From Paenibacillus protaetiae (GTDB lineage Bacteria > Bacillota > Bacilli > Paenibacillales > Paenibacillaceae), in NCBI RefSeq assembly GCF_004135365.1, contig NZ_CP035492.1, forward strand, positions 4,076,501 to 4,140,500: 64,000 bases of DNA. Direction: 5' to 3'. Under the pieces are notes generated by a model that had not been told where the DNA came from, ran no database searches, and worked only from the letters and a program-made list of their open reading frames with translations. The translations under genes and the position numbers were made by a program. This document shows positions 1-9,357 of this stretch, piece by piece. Position 1 is the stretch's first letter, and every line of letters starts with the position of its first letter.

Positions 1-2
1 GC

Positions 3-434
3 CCGAAAGCCAAAGATACTATCCGCTACACCTATTATTTGCGGACGGATGAGCAGCTTGCTAAAGATCATTCCTGGACGCTTGTTTATCCGGCGGCCGA
101 TACAAGCTACGATGATACGCTCCAATCGCTCATGCGGCGCGGAACGGCTGCTAACCAGGCTGCCTATGCCAAGCTGCGGAACGAGCTGGGGCTGCAGTGG
201 ATGGATGCGGAGCATACGATAACAAACGTTCCGCAGCTGACAGCCCGGATTAGGCAAGCGCTGCGCAGCAATGTTAAGCAGCTGCAGTTCCGCTATTCGG
301 CGGGGACGCAGCTGCGGGAAGATTTGCGTAAAGCGGTCGCCGGACTAAATGAGCCGGCCGGTTATTCGGCTTCTTTTGAACCGTATGGCACAGATGGTTC
401 CATGCTTGTTACGCTGGAGCTGAAAAAAGGATAG
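3..434 (+). CDS. C-terminal part of an unknown protein (5' end outside window)
   Basis: The reading frame is open from the window edge to a TAG stop at 432-434, so the gene starts upstream; the TTG at 39 is internal and not a convincing start. About 143 residues are visible, soluble and of mixed charge, with no membrane segment. The last 60 residues have a pattern (a helix ending in basic residues, then short strands ending TLELKK) that loosely resembles the tail of some surface-associated transglutaminase-like proteins, but this is a weak impression and no function is assigned. A strong hairpin terminator follows. Confidence 0.6.
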   Translation, partial: PKAKDTIRYTYYLRTDEQLAKDHSWTLVYPAADTSYDDTLQSLMRRGTAANQAAYAKLRNELGLQWMDAEHTITNVPQLTARIRQALRSNVKQLQFRYSAGTQLREDLRKAVAGLNEPAGYSASFEPYGTDGSMLVTLELKKG

Positions 435-480
435 CCCGGCCGCTTCCGTTCAGACGATAATGATGGCGAGCCGGATAAGC

Positions 481-536
481 AAAAGGCACAATGCCCGTTC
501 GACGCGCGTGACGCGCGCAGGGGCATTGTGCCTTTT
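481..536 (+). terminator. Rho-independent terminator
   Basis: A 16-base arm beginning AAAAGGCACAATGCCC is matched by its reverse complement ending in a T run at 520-535. It ends the unknown gene upstream and may also act on the minus strand, where cvfC converges. Confidence 0.8.
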
Positions 537-621
537 TGGCATATCATAAACACCGCGGGCCGCTGCATTTATGAATTTGCAGCAGGGCCAGGTTATATAA
601 GGCGGCGTTGTCCGATTACGG

Positions 622-1776
622 TCACTGGCCGTTTTCGATTTCGCGGTTTCGCGCCGCCGTCATTTGCTGCCAGACGGAACCGGCCGCTTCTTCGCCGCGT
701 TCAATCCGCTCAAGCGCGATCTGCGCCTGCAGCCGAATCTCGAACTCTTTGTCCTGCGCCGCCACCCGCAGCGCTTCGACGGCGGATTCATCCCCCGCTT
801 CATACAGAAAACGCGCAGCGCGCCAGCGAACAAGCTTATTTGGATCGGCGAGCGCCTCGATCATCGGGCCGGTTGCCGCCGGGTCGCCCCAGTCCGACAA
901 CGTATCTCCCGCCGTTCTTCGGACGGCGGCTGAAGAATCTTTTAACGCCTCGAACAAATACGGCATCGCCTCCGGCGTGCGCAAATCGCCCAAATAAACA
1001 ACAGCCAGCCGCCGGATCGACATATTGTCGTCCTTGAGCGCGCGTGCAATCAGAAGCAAATCGTCCGGCTCCGGCGACAGCCGGTCAAACGCCGCATAAC
1101 GCAGCTTCCAATCCGCCGCTTGAAAAGCTTCTTCGACTTCCGCGCCTGTAAGCGGAGCGGGACGGGCAGGCGCTGCCGCCGCGGCGGGGTCTGCCCCATG
1201 CGCTTTGGCGTCTTCGATAAGCGCCTGCAGCCGCTCGCTTGGATAAGAGGCTTCCAGCTCTTTGACGACCTCTGCGGCAATTTCTTCAAGCTCGCCGTAA
1301 CGGATGCCGAACTCCTCCAGCTTTCGTTCCCGGATCATCGTGGCTCCGGCCGCTTCGGTTACTGCATCCGTGAAAGCTTGGGGCAATGCCGACCGTACCT
1401 CGCGGTCGCCCGATTTGACGCGCACCTGAATCGGAATGCCGCGGTACATCTGCACAAGCACATGCGCTTCCCCGAAGCTGTTGTCCGGTCCGGCCGCCGT
1501 GCCGTCTGTTTCTTCGCCGCCGCCTTGCAGCAGCTGGCGGGCTTCGCTTAATATGGCTGCCCAATCCGCGCTGGATATGCGGTCCAGCGCGATAAAATCC
1601 GCCGTCCGGAAGACGCTTCGCACGCCTTCAATGCCAAGCAGGCTCCGCAGCGGCTCCGGCGCGCTGGCCGCTTCTTTCACCGTGTACGACTGCCGAACGC
1701 CGCGCGGCAGCGTTTCATCTATGTTAAGTTTCATGGAGTTGGGGCTTGGGGTTGGTTCGATATTAATGAGCTTCAT
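622..1776 (-). CDS. cvfC: Conserved virulence factor C family protein (YpgR-like), Nfu-N plus HEAT repeats
   Basis: 384 residues. Residues 1-85 match the NifU/Nfu N-terminal scaffold type (start MKLINIEPTPSPNSMKLN, then a segment GIEGVRSVF). The middle is acidic and Ala-rich, and residues about 225-360 form several HEAT-like helical repeats with recurring R-R-A and W-R-A-A-R-F patterns. This architecture is that of CvfC of Staphylococcus and YpgR of Bacillus, a soluble cytosolic protein whose biochemical role is not settled; loss reduces virulence in S. aureus. The start is supported by GGAGG 9 bases upstream. It is monocistronic and converges on the unknown gene upstream of it in the window. 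Confidence 0.88.
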   Translation of the reverse strand: MKLINIEPTPSPNSMKLNIDETLPRGVRQSYTVKEAASAPEPLRSLLGIEGVRSVFRTADFIALDRISSADWAAILSEARQLLQGGGEETDGTAAGPDNSFGEAHVLVQMYRGIPIQVRVKSGDREVRSALPQAFTDAVTEAAGATMIRERKLEEFGIRYGELEEIAAEVVKELEASYPSERLQALIEDAKAHGADPAAAAAPARPAPLTGAEVEEAFQAADWKLRYAAFDRLSPEPDDLLLIARALKDDNMSIRRLAVVYLGDLRTPEAMPYLFEALKDSSAAVRRTAGDTLSDWGDPAATGPMIEALADPNKLVRWRAARFLYEAGDESAVEALRVAAQDKEFEIRLQAQIALERIERGEEAAGSVWQQMTAARNREIENGQ

Positions 1777-1950
1777 CCAGAAATACCTCCGTTCAATGAA
1801 ATAAAAGTTGTTCTAATCTCTAGTTTACATGAAATTGTCCGGCTGCGCGAATAGCCCGAAAACATGCTTTCGGGAAACGATATCGGGTTTGCTTTTGCCT
1901 TCGCCCAGTTGGTATCTTTATGCTAAGACCTATGGTAAGGAGGGAGCAAT

Positions 1951-3024
1951 ATGAATTCCAGCCGTTATGGCAATTATGATGCCGTTGAACAGCAAAATTC
2001 GTTCAAGCAGCTGAAACGGTGGAGGAAAGAGAGAATCCGCAAGCTTAAATATAAGGATTATTCGTACCGTGTGCCGTGCGCAAAGCCGGACGTCCGCTAT
2101 TTGCAGAGCAACCGCAGCGATCCTTCCTTGACCTGGATTGGCCACTCTACTTTTCTCATTCAGCTGGAAGGGTTGAATATCGTTACGGATCCGGTATGGG
2201 CAGGCACGATGGCTTTTCAAAAAAGGCTGTCCCGCCCCGGGTTATCAATGGACGAGCTGCCGCCGGTGGATATTGTCCTCATTTCACATTCCCATTACGA
2301 TCATCTAAGCATTAGCGCATTAAGGAAGCTGCCGGGCCCGAAGAAGCTGCTCGTTCCGGCGGGGCTGGGTTCGAAGCTGCGGCGGAAAGGGTTTAACGAT
2401 ATAACGGAGCTGGACTGGTGGGAGCATACAACGATAGGGACGGTAATGTTTACGTTTGTGCCTTCCCAGCATTGGACGCGCCGCAATCCTTGGGATACGA
2501 ACCGTTCGCATTGGGGCGGCTGGGTTATGGAGCCTGTACAGGCGTTCCGCGAAGCTGCGGCGGCCGTTGCCCCTGCGTCTGCAGAGCTGCATCCGCAGAC
2601 GATAGAAGCGGTTCCGATGTCTGCGGAGAAGGCGGCTTCCCCGTCATCGGATACAGCCGTCTCCCGGCCGGCCGTGGCGGAGGCGCCGGTTATTTATTTT
2701 GCCGGAGACAGCGGTTATTTTCGCGGGTTTAAAGAAATTGGCCGGCGAAAGCGGATAGATGTGGCATTGATGCCGATTGGCGCTTATGAGCCGGAGTGGT
2801 TTATGGGGCCGCAGCATGTGACGCCCGAGGAATCGCTGCAGGCGTTCGAAGATGTGAAAGCCGAATGGTTTGTGCCGATGCATTACGGTTCGTTTAAGCT
2901 GGCCGACGATACGCCGCGCGAGGCGCTGGACCGGCTCGAGGCAGAACGCAAGGCGCGGGGCATTGCGCCGGAGAAAATTGCGTTGCTTGCGCACGGGGAG
3001 ACATGGCGGCTGGCGGGCAGCTAA
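1951..3024 (+). CDS. MBL-fold hydrolase, NAPE-PLD/UlaG-like
   Basis: 357 residues with GGAGGG before the ATG. Metallo-beta-lactamase fold: strand-turn IGHSTFLIQ near residue 63, metal motif HSHYDH at 113-118, a later FAGDSGYF motif and a C-terminal MHYGSF. This combination is typical of the N-acyl-phosphatidylethanolamine phospholipase D-like branch, which hydrolyses phosphodiesters; the true substrate cannot be told. Between the SHWGGWV block and the FAGDSGY block lies an unusual Ala/Ser/Pro-rich insert of roughly 50 residues that looks like a flexible linker. No signal peptide, so probably cytosolic. Monocistronic. Confidence 0.85.
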   Translation: MNSSRYGNYDAVEQQNSFKQLKRWRKERIRKLKYKDYSYRVPCAKPDVRYLQSNRSDPSLTWIGHSTFLIQLEGLNIVTDPVWAGTMAFQKRLSRPGLSMDELPPVDIVLISHSHYDHLSISALRKLPGPKKLLVPAGLGSKLRRKGFNDITELDWWEHTTIGTVMFTFVPSQHWTRRNPWDTNRSHWGGWVMEPVQAFREAAAAVAPASAELHPQTIEAVPMSAEKAASPSSDTAVSRPAVAEAPVIYFAGDSGYFRGFKEIGRRKRIDVALMPIGAYEPEWFMGPQHVTPEESLQAFEDVKAEWFVPMHYGSFKLADDTPREALDRLEAERKARGIAPEKIALLAHGETWRLAGS

Positions 3025-3239
3025 CGGCCGGGCGAAGCGGCAAGAACACATAACGAATAAACGGCCGTTATCGGCAAGCCATGACAAACTTGTACAACAC
3101 AATAGCAAATAAGCAGAATGACGCGCAGGCCGGCAAGCAGGTATACTGATCATAGGTACTGGAACCAACCGACATTGACAAATAAGCCGATAAAAGCCGT
3201 CTGAAGCCGGCATTATCCGCAATCCGGGGAGATCTGACT

Positions 3240-4304
3240 ATGAGCCAACAACCTATTCGTATCGGCGTTATCGGCGCGGGAGCTATCGGTAACGTTCATA
3301 TTCAAACGTTTAAAAAAGTCGAAGGAGCCGAAATCGTTGCGATTACGGACGCTTACCTGCCGCTTGCGGAGCAGCGTGCGCAGGAGCATGGCATTGCGGT
3401 GGCGGCAAACCCGCAGCAGCTTTTTGAAGATCCGTCGATTGACGCTGTTATCGTATGCGTTCCGAACCAATATCATGCGGAACTTGCTATCGAAGCATTG
3501 CGCAGCGGCAAACATGTTATTCTCGAGAAACCGATGGCGATCAATTCAGAAGCCGCTCTGAAGATCGTAGAGGAGCAGCGCAAAGCGGGCAAAATCGTAA
3601 TGATTCCGCATCAAATGCGCTGGGGCGGCCTTGCCCGCGCTGTGAAGCAGCGTATCGACAACGGGGATTTGGGCCGGATTTATAATGCTAAAACCAGCTA
3701 TATGCGCAAAAAAGGCATTCCGGGCTGGGGCTCGTGGTTTACGCGCAAAGATCAGGCAGGCGGGGGGCCGCTGATCGATATCGGCGTGCATATGCTGGAC
3801 TTGACCTTGTATTTGATGGGCAATCCGAAGCCGGTATCGGTATTTGGATCAACCTATGCCGAATTTGGCCCGCGCAAGCAAGGGCTTGGCACATGGGGCA
3901 CGCCGAATTGGGACGGCTACTATGATGTAGAGGATTTGGCTTCCGCTTTGATCAAGCTGGACAACGGCGCAACTTTAGCGCTGGATGTCAGCTGGGCCGC
4001 TTTCTCCGGCTCGATCAGCGAAGAGCCGTCCGTCCATCTGATGGGATCGGAAGGCGGCGTATCGATCGTTGGCAATGCCGGCACATATGTCACCTACGAG
4101 GATGACAAGGTCGCGGCCAGCGAAATTACGGCGGCGGACGAGGAAGAAGACCGCGTATTGCTCAGCCGCCATTTCGTCGAGTGCGTGAATGAAGGCAAAG
4201 AGCCCATTACATCGGCGATGTCCGGGTATACGATCAACCGGATTCTCGACGCGATTTACGAATCGTCCCGTACAGGCCATGAAGTGAAGCTGAACTGGGA
4301 TTAA
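3240..4304 (+). CDS. Gfo/Idh/MocA-family NAD(P)-dependent oxidoreductase
   Basis: 354 residues. The N-terminus GVIGAGAIGNVHIQTF is a Rossmann nucleotide-binding motif, followed by the family signature EKPMA near residue 99 and a GGGPLIDIGVHMLDL helix near 180, which carries the conserved His of the active site. Such enzymes oxidise sugars, inositols or sugar derivatives; the substrate is not predictable here. The start is backed by GGGGAG about 8 bases upstream. It stands alone between its own leader and a terminator, unlike the clustered homologues at 51-53 kb. Confidence 0.9.
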   Translation: MSQQPIRIGVIGAGAIGNVHIQTFKKVEGAEIVAITDAYLPLAEQRAQEHGIAVAANPQQLFEDPSIDAVIVCVPNQYHAELAIEALRSGKHVILEKPMAINSEAALKIVEEQRKAGKIVMIPHQMRWGGLARAVKQRIDNGDLGRIYNAKTSYMRKKGIPGWGSWFTRKDQAGGGPLIDIGVHMLDLTLYLMGNPKPVSVFGSTYAEFGPRKQGLGTWGTPNWDGYYDVEDLASALIKLDNGATLALDVSWAAFSGSISEEPSVHLMGSEGGVSIVGNAGTYVTYEDDKVAASEITAADEEEDRVLLSRHFVECVNEGKEPITSAMSGYTINRILDAIYESSRTGHEVKLNWD

Positions 4305-4325
4305 TGAAGACCGTATGTGCGGTAT

Positions 4326-4372
4326 AAGCCGGCCGCGGGCGACTGCCAAGTCGTCCGGCCGGTTTTTATTTT
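4326..4372 (+). terminator. Rho-independent terminator
   Basis: GC-rich hairpin with inner stem CGACT/AGTCG and outer GGCC pairs, followed by TTTTTATTTTT. It ends the dehydrogenase gene. Confidence 0.7.
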
Positions 4373-4445
4373 TGCAGCAGCAGGCGAAAATAGGCCATGA
4401 ACGGCTTTTAAACAGCTTTTGGGCGTACGTTTGCGCGCCAACCTA

Positions 4446-4454
4446 TGCTATAAT
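4446..4454 (+). promoter_or_regulatory. Extended -10 promoter of the ABC-F gene
   Basis: TGCTATAAT is a perfect extended -10 element; no good -35 is visible. It lies 45 bases before the start codon of the ABC-F gene. Confidence 0.5.
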
Positions 4455-4498
4455 GATTCGAGATATGATTGTTTTTGAAGAAGGATGGGATAAATTAC

Positions 4499-6121
4499 AT
4501 GATCAGTACAAGTGGCATAACGCTTCGTTACGGGAAGCGCGCGCTTTTTGAAGATGTAAATATTAAATTCACGCCGGGCAACTGCTACGGCCTCATTGGC
4601 GCGAACGGAGCAGGCAAATCGACGTTTCTGAAAATATTGTCCGGTGAAATCGAGCAGACCAACGGCGAAGTGCATATTACGCCGGGCGAGCGTATGGCCG
4701 TGCTCAAGCAGAACCATTACGAGTATGATGATTTCCAAGTGCTCGAAACGGTTATTATGGGCCATAAGAAATTGTACGACGTAATGAAGGAAAAGGACGC
4801 ACTGTACGCCAAAGCCGATTTTACCGATGAAGACGGCATGCGCGCAGGCGAGCTGGAAGCGGAATTTGCCGATATGAACGGCTGGGAAGCGGAATCGCAA
4901 GCGGCTGAAATGCTGAACGGCCTTGGCATTACGCCGGATTTGCACGATAAGAAGATGGCGGAGCTGGACGGCAACGAGAAAGTCCGCGTCCTGCTGGCGC
5001 AAGCGTTGTTCGGCGAGCCGAACATCCTGCTCCTTGACGAACCTACCAACCATTTGGACATGGAATCCATCAAATGGCTGGAAGATTTCCTCGCCGATTT
5101 TGAAGGCACCGTTATCGTAGTCAGCCATGACCGTCACTTCCTGAACACGGTTTGTACGCATATCGCCGACATCGACTTTGGCAAAATCCAAATGTACGTA
5201 GGCAACTACGACTTCTGGTACGAGTCCAGCCAGCTGGCGCTTCAGCTGCAGCGTGAGGCTAACAAGAAGAAAGAAGATAAAATGAAGGAGCTGCAGGCGT
5301 TTATTCAACGCTTCAGCGCCAACAAATCGAAATCGAAGCAGGCGACTTCGCGTAAGAAGCTGCTTGATAAAATTTCGCTGGATGATATTCGTCCTTCGAA
5401 CCGGAAATATCCGTTCATTAACTTTAAGGGCGAACGTGATGCCGGCAAATCGATCCTGCTGATCGAAGGGTTGACGAAGTCGATCGACGGCGAGAAAGTA
5501 ATCGACAACTTGACGCTGACGATCAACAAAGGCGACAAAATCGCATTTGTTGGTCCGAACGGCTTGCCGAAAACCGTATTGTTCCAGCTGCTCATGGGCG
5601 AGCTGGAGCCTGATGCCGGCAAATACCAGTGGGGGGTTACGATTACGCAGGGCTACTTCCCGAAAGACAACTCCGCTTACTTCGACGGCGTTGACCTGTC
5701 TCTTGTGGAATGGCTCCGCCAATATTCCAAAGACCCGGATGAAACGTTTATCCGCGGTTTCCTGGGACGGATGTTGTTCTCCGGCGACGACGGCAACAAG
5801 AAAGCAAGCGTATTGTCCGGCGGCGAGAAAGTCCGTTGCATGCTTTCCAAAATGATGCTGAGCGGCTCGAATGTGCTGCTGATGGATGAGCCGACCAACC
5901 ACTTGGACCTCGAATCCATTACGGCGCTCAATAACGGGCTGATTGATACGGACTGCACCGTATTGTTTACCTCGCATGACCATCAGTTCGTGCAAACGAT
6001 CGCGAACCGCATTATCGAGATTACGCCTAACGGCGTGATCGACCGGATGACGACGTATGACGAATACCTTGAAAATGAAGAAATTAAAGCGATCCGCGAG
6101 CGCATGTACGCGGTGAACTAA
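4499..6121 (+). CDS. ABC-F family ATPase (YkpA/YbiT type)
   Basis: 540 residues, the usual length of the YkpA/YbiT group. Two ABC domains in one chain without membrane segments, joined by a charged linker (about residues 245-300). First Walker A GANGAGKS at 34-41, Walker B LLLDEPTNHLD; second signature LSGGEK and Walker B LLMDEPTNHLD. ABC-F proteins bind the ribosome E site and relieve stalled or stressed translation. Two oddities: the first signature reads LDGNEK rather than LSGGQ, and the second Walker A (GPNGLPKT, residues 352-359) has Pro where the invariant Gly before Lys should be, so the second site may bind ATP poorly. The ATG at 4499 was chosen over an upstream TTG because GAAGGATGG precedes it and homologues begin there. 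Confidence 0.92.
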   Translation: MISTSGITLRYGKRALFEDVNIKFTPGNCYGLIGANGAGKSTFLKILSGEIEQTNGEVHITPGERMAVLKQNHYEYDDFQVLETVIMGHKKLYDVMKEKDALYAKADFTDEDGMRAGELEAEFADMNGWEAESQAAEMLNGLGITPDLHDKKMAELDGNEKVRVLLAQALFGEPNILLLDEPTNHLDMESIKWLEDFLADFEGTVIVVSHDRHFLNTVCTHIADIDFGKIQMYVGNYDFWYESSQLALQLQREANKKKEDKMKELQAFIQRFSANKSKSKQATSRKKLLDKISLDDIRPSNRKYPFINFKGERDAGKSILLIEGLTKSIDGEKVIDNLTLTINKGDKIAFVGPNGLPKTVLFQLLMGELEPDAGKYQWGVTITQGYFPKDNSAYFDGVDLSLVEWLRQYSKDPDETFIRGFLGRMLFSGDDGNKKASVLSGGEKVRCMLSKMMLSGSNVLLMDEPTNHLDLESITALNNGLIDTDCTVLFTSHDHQFVQTIANRIIEITPNGVIDRMTTYDEYLENEEIKAIRERMYAVN

Positions 6122-6133
6122 TCACTATGAATT

Positions 6134-6176
6134 CGCCGCCCCGGCCGCTGCATTAACGGCTGGGGCGGCTTTTTGC
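6134..6176 (+). terminator. Rho-independent terminator of ABC-F gene
   Basis: GCCGCCCCGGCCG pairs with CGGCTGGGGCGGC and is followed by TTTTT. It overlaps the 3' end of the convergent small gene. Confidence 0.8.
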
Positions 6177-6386
6177 CGTTCTGGGCTTCAATCCGAGCAA
6201 CTGCCGGAATCGCTGCAGCGGACGCAGCTGTTTGCCGGGCAGTCCGTTTGCGTTCCGAGCGGTCTGCTCAGCTTGCGGCAGCAGCTCGTCATCGTAAATA
6301 ATGAATTCGCCGGCGTTTACCCGGCTTTTCATTTCCAGTTCCCGTAGTTCATGGAGCTTTTGTGCGGTATAATGATTATCCATCAT
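6153..6386 (-). CDS. Small hypothetical protein (77 aa)
   Basis: The start MMDNHYTAQKL was chosen because AAGGAGG lies 8 bases upstream; the longer open frame extends into the divergent promoter and has no ribosome site. The protein is charged, has no membrane segment, and ends in a basic tail (GLKPRTAKSRPSR). It is not recognised. It is divergent from the SgrR-like gene and shares a short intergenic region of about 130 bases with it. Confidence 0.6.
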   Translation of the reverse strand: MMDNHYTAQKLHELRELEMKSRVNAGEFIIYDDELLPQAEQTARNANGLPGKQLRPLQRFRQLLGLKPRTAKSRPSR

Positions 6387-6517
6387 GGAAGTTTCCTCCT
6401 TAACTGCCAAAAGGCGCTTCGGACCGCCTTTTGCTCTCATTATGGAGTCATTATAAAAAGGGAAAAAGAGTAGATTCATTCCGGTTCATTTCCTCTTTTA
6501 GGAGGTTAACGAAAAAC

Positions 6518-8299
6518 ATGCAAACCTTGGAACGGTATTTTACACTGTATGAGCGGTTCGGCAAGGAAAGCGCGCCCGGGACGCCTTGCGAGGTTTCGCT
6601 TGGCCAAATCGCGGAAGCTTTATTTTGTACGGAACGCAATGCCAAACTTATTGTGAGAAAACTGTCGGATGAAGGTTTGATATGCTGGCAGGCCGGACGT
6701 GGGAGAGGCAACCGCTCCAGACTGACGTTTAAGCAAGACCGGGCGGAGCTGCTTCTCGTTGAAGCCAAAGCATTCGCCGAATCCGGCGAATATAAGAAGG
6801 CATTCGAGCTGCTTCGATTATATGGCGGTTCTACTGGAGCCGGAGAACGTTTTTTGGAGTGGATGAACGGCCGTTTCGGCTTCGGCAAAGAACAGGCGGA
6901 GGGCAGGGATGTGCTGCGGCTTCCCGTCTATGAGCCGATTCTTACGCTTGATCCGGCGGAAGCTATGTTTTCGCTGTCTGGCCATCTGGCTATTCAGCTG
7001 TTTGACCGGCTTGTCCAATATGATCATGAATCCTGCAAAATTGTCCCGGCGCTCGCCCACTATTGGGAAAGCGCTGCAGACGGGCGCGAGTGGACGTTTT
7101 ATTTGCGCAAAGGCATTCCGTTCCATAACGGCAAGGAACTGACGGCAGCGGATGTTGTGTTTACATTGAACCGGCTGAGAGGGAAAAGGAACAGCTGGAT
7201 TGTCCGCTTGGTGGAACAGGTGGAAGAGCTTTCTCCCCGGGTGGTTCAAATCCGCTTAAGCAAGCCGAATCGGCTGTTTTTACGTTTTTTGTGCTCGGTC
7301 AGCATGTCGGTTTTGCCGCTTCATTTGGCCGGGCAAACCGAAGAGCAGTTTTGGCGGCTGCCGGTTGGCACCGGGCCTTTCCGGGTGGAGCGCAGAAGCG
7401 ACGAGCGGATTGTGCTGCAAGCCAACGCGCATTACTACTTGGGGCGCCCGCATCTCGACAGCGTGGATATCGTTGTAATGCCGCAAGCGGCGAAACGCCC
7501 TGAAACATGGAGCTGGCAGCAACTGCTGCGCGAGCCGGATCAGCGGGAGGTTAAACCGGAGAACAGCTGGGCGAAAAAAGAGTCGGAAAGCTGCTGCACG
7601 CTGCTGCTGACCTGGAATATGAACAAGGAAGGGCTGCATCAGCATGCCGCGTTCCGGCATGCGGTCGACAGGCTGCTGGACCGGACGGCAATGGTGGCGG
7701 AGCTGGGGCCGAATCGCGCTTATGCAGCGGAAGGTTATTTTTATAACGGAGCCGGCAGCAGCTGCAGCCGTGATGAAGAAAATAGCGGCGAAGTTCCGGC
7801 TATCCGGGAACTGCTGAAGGAAGCGGGCCATGATGGAACACCGGTTACCCTGCTTACTTACAATTCGCATGAAGCGGAAGCGAAATGGATGGTGCGCCGG
7901 TGTACGGAAGCCGGCATTCCGATGCGGATCGAAGTCGTTTCCATTGATAAGGTCCATGAGGCGCTGAGCGGCGCGGACGCCATTATGCATGCGATTGTTT
8001 TCCCCGAACAGGAGGTATGCCTGATCGAAAATTACGAACAAGAGGGCAGCTTCTTTAAAGAATATCAGCCCTCAGGCTTCCTGGAATGGATTAAAGCGAA
8101 GATTGACCAGGCAATCGGGCTTGAGCCGGCAGCGGAACGCCAGGCAGCGTTTGCGGCGATTGAGAACCGGCTTAAAGCGGAGGCCAGAGTATCCTTTTTG
8201 CTGCATACGAAGTTTTATACGAATTATCATTCTTCCTTTAAAGGGGTTGGCTTTAACCAGAACGGCTGGGTTGATTTCAAGGATGTTTGGCGGGCTTGA
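6518..8299 (+). CDS. SgrR-family regulator: HTH plus peptide/oligosaccharide-binding domain
   Basis: 593 residues. About the first 110 form a winged-helix domain of SgrR_N type (start MQTLERYFTLYERFG, recognition region around CTERNAKLIVRKLSDEG). Residues 150-590 form an SBP_bac_5-like extracellular-solute-binding fold without signal peptide (markers YDHESCKIVPALAHYWE, KGIPFHNGKELTAADV). In E. coli SgrR senses phosphosugar stress through this domain; in Firmicutes such proteins usually regulate a nearby transporter. GGAGG sits 10 bases before the chosen ATG. The next gene is a divalent-cation exporter, which may be coincidence. Confidence 0.85.
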   Translation: MQTLERYFTLYERFGKESAPGTPCEVSLGQIAEALFCTERNAKLIVRKLSDEGLICWQAGRGRGNRSRLTFKQDRAELLLVEAKAFAESGEYKKAFELLRLYGGSTGAGERFLEWMNGRFGFGKEQAEGRDVLRLPVYEPILTLDPAEAMFSLSGHLAIQLFDRLVQYDHESCKIVPALAHYWESAADGREWTFYLRKGIPFHNGKELTAADVVFTLNRLRGKRNSWIVRLVEQVEELSPRVVQIRLSKPNRLFLRFLCSVSMSVLPLHLAGQTEEQFWRLPVGTGPFRVERRSDERIVLQANAHYYLGRPHLDSVDIVVMPQAAKRPETWSWQQLLREPDQREVKPENSWAKKESESCCTLLLTWNMNKEGLHQHAAFRHAVDRLLDRTAMVAELGPNRAYAAEGYFYNGAGSSCSRDEENSGEVPAIRELLKEAGHDGTPVTLLTYNSHEAEAKWMVRRCTEAGIPMRIEVVSIDKVHEALSGADAIMHAIVFPEQEVCLIENYEQEGSFFKEYQPSGFLEWIKAKIDQAIGLEPAAERQAAFAAIENRLKAEARVSFLLHTKFYTNYHSSFKGVGFNQNGWVDFKDVWRA

Positions 8300-8439
8300 G
8301 CAGCTTATGCCGTGCATTTCCATTCCAAATGTTGCATAAGTGCATAAAAGCGCGCACTTGGTAAACACTGTTTCTCTAGACCCACTCGGGTTGTCTAAGG
8401 TATGATACGGCTAACCTTATCAGAAGGCAGGTAAGTTGC

Positions 8440-9342
8440 TTGAATCCATACGATGAAATTAAACGAGGGGAAAAGGGAGCCTGGGTCAGCATATCGGCTT
8501 ATTTGGTTTTATCTGCGCTTAAGCTGATCGCCGGCTACTGGTTTGCTTCAGGCGCGCTTGTGGCGGACGGCTATAACAACTTGACCGACATCGTCGCGTC
8601 GCTTGCCGTCCTGATTGGGCTGCGCATTTCGCAAAAGCCGCCTGACAAGGACCACCGGTACGGCCATTTCCGTGCGGAGACGATAGCGGCGCTGATCGCC
8701 TCTTTTATTATGGCGATGGTCGGCATTCAAGTGCTGATCAGCACGATCCAGAAGCTGATCGCCGGGAACGAAGAAACGCCTAATGTGCTGTCGGCCGTCG
8801 TTGCATTGTTTTCGGCGGTTTGTATGGGCGGTGTATATATTTACAACAGCAGGCTGGCTAAACGCATCCAGAACGCCGCTCTTCAAGCAGCGGCGAAAGA
8901 CAATTTATCGGACGCTCTGGTCAGCATCGGAGCGGCGATCGGCATATTTGGATCGCAGCTTGGCCTTCCGTGGCTGGACCCGGTTGCCGCGCTGTTTGTC
9001 GGAGCGATCATATGCAAGACGGCATGGGAAATCTTTTATAGCTCCACACATGCGCTCACCGACGGCTTTGACGAATCGGAGCTGATGACGCTGCGCCAGA
9101 CGATTGTGGATACAAACGGCGTCAAGCTGATCAAAGACATGAAAGCCCGTGTGCACGGCAGCCAGGTGCTGCTTGATGTAATTGTCCAGGTCGACCCGAT
9201 GCTTACGCTGGTTGAAAGCCATACCATCAGTGACGAGATTGAGCGGAGAATGAAGCAGAAGCATAATATTATGAGTGTCCATGTCCATGTGGAACCGCTT
9301 GCTGCTGCTGATACGAATGCCGCTCGGCCTGCTGGTAAGTAA
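8440..9342 (+). CDS. Cation diffusion facilitator, Mn-efflux type (MneP/MneS-like)
   Basis: 300 residues with a TTG start behind AGGCAGG. Six membrane segments and a cytosolic C-terminal domain rich in His (VHVHVEP). The transport site uses NxxxD in helix 2 (DGYNNLTD) and DxxxD in helix 5 (KDNLSD) rather than the HxxxD of zinc transporters, which is the pattern of manganese-exporting CDFs such as MneP and MneS of Bacillus subtilis. It would use the proton gradient to remove Mn(II). No yybP-ykoY riboswitch fits in the 140 bases upstream; an imperfect repeat TAGAC...GTCTA at about 8377-8397 could be a regulator site. Confidence 0.88.
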   Translation: MNPYDEIKRGEKGAWVSISAYLVLSALKLIAGYWFASGALVADGYNNLTDIVASLAVLIGLRISQKPPDKDHRYGHFRAETIAALIASFIMAMVGIQVLISTIQKLIAGNEETPNVLSAVVALFSAVCMGGVYIYNSRLAKRIQNAALQAAAKDNLSDALVSIGAAIGIFGSQLGLPWLDPVAALFVGAIICKTAWEIFYSSTHALTDGFDESELMTLRQTIVDTNGVKLIKDMKARVHGSQVLLDVIVQVDPMLTLVESHTISDEIERRMKQKHNIMSVHVHVEPLAAADTNAARPAGK

Positions 9343-9357
9343 TGGGCATGCTGGTAT

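Noticed and set aside
4448-5995. 515-codon minus-strand frame under the ABC-F gene
   Set aside because: Antisense shadow with no recognisable motif; the plus strand has full ABC-F motifs.
8300-8439. yybP-ykoY manganese riboswitch before the CDF gene
   Set aside because: The region is too short and lacks the conserved loops.
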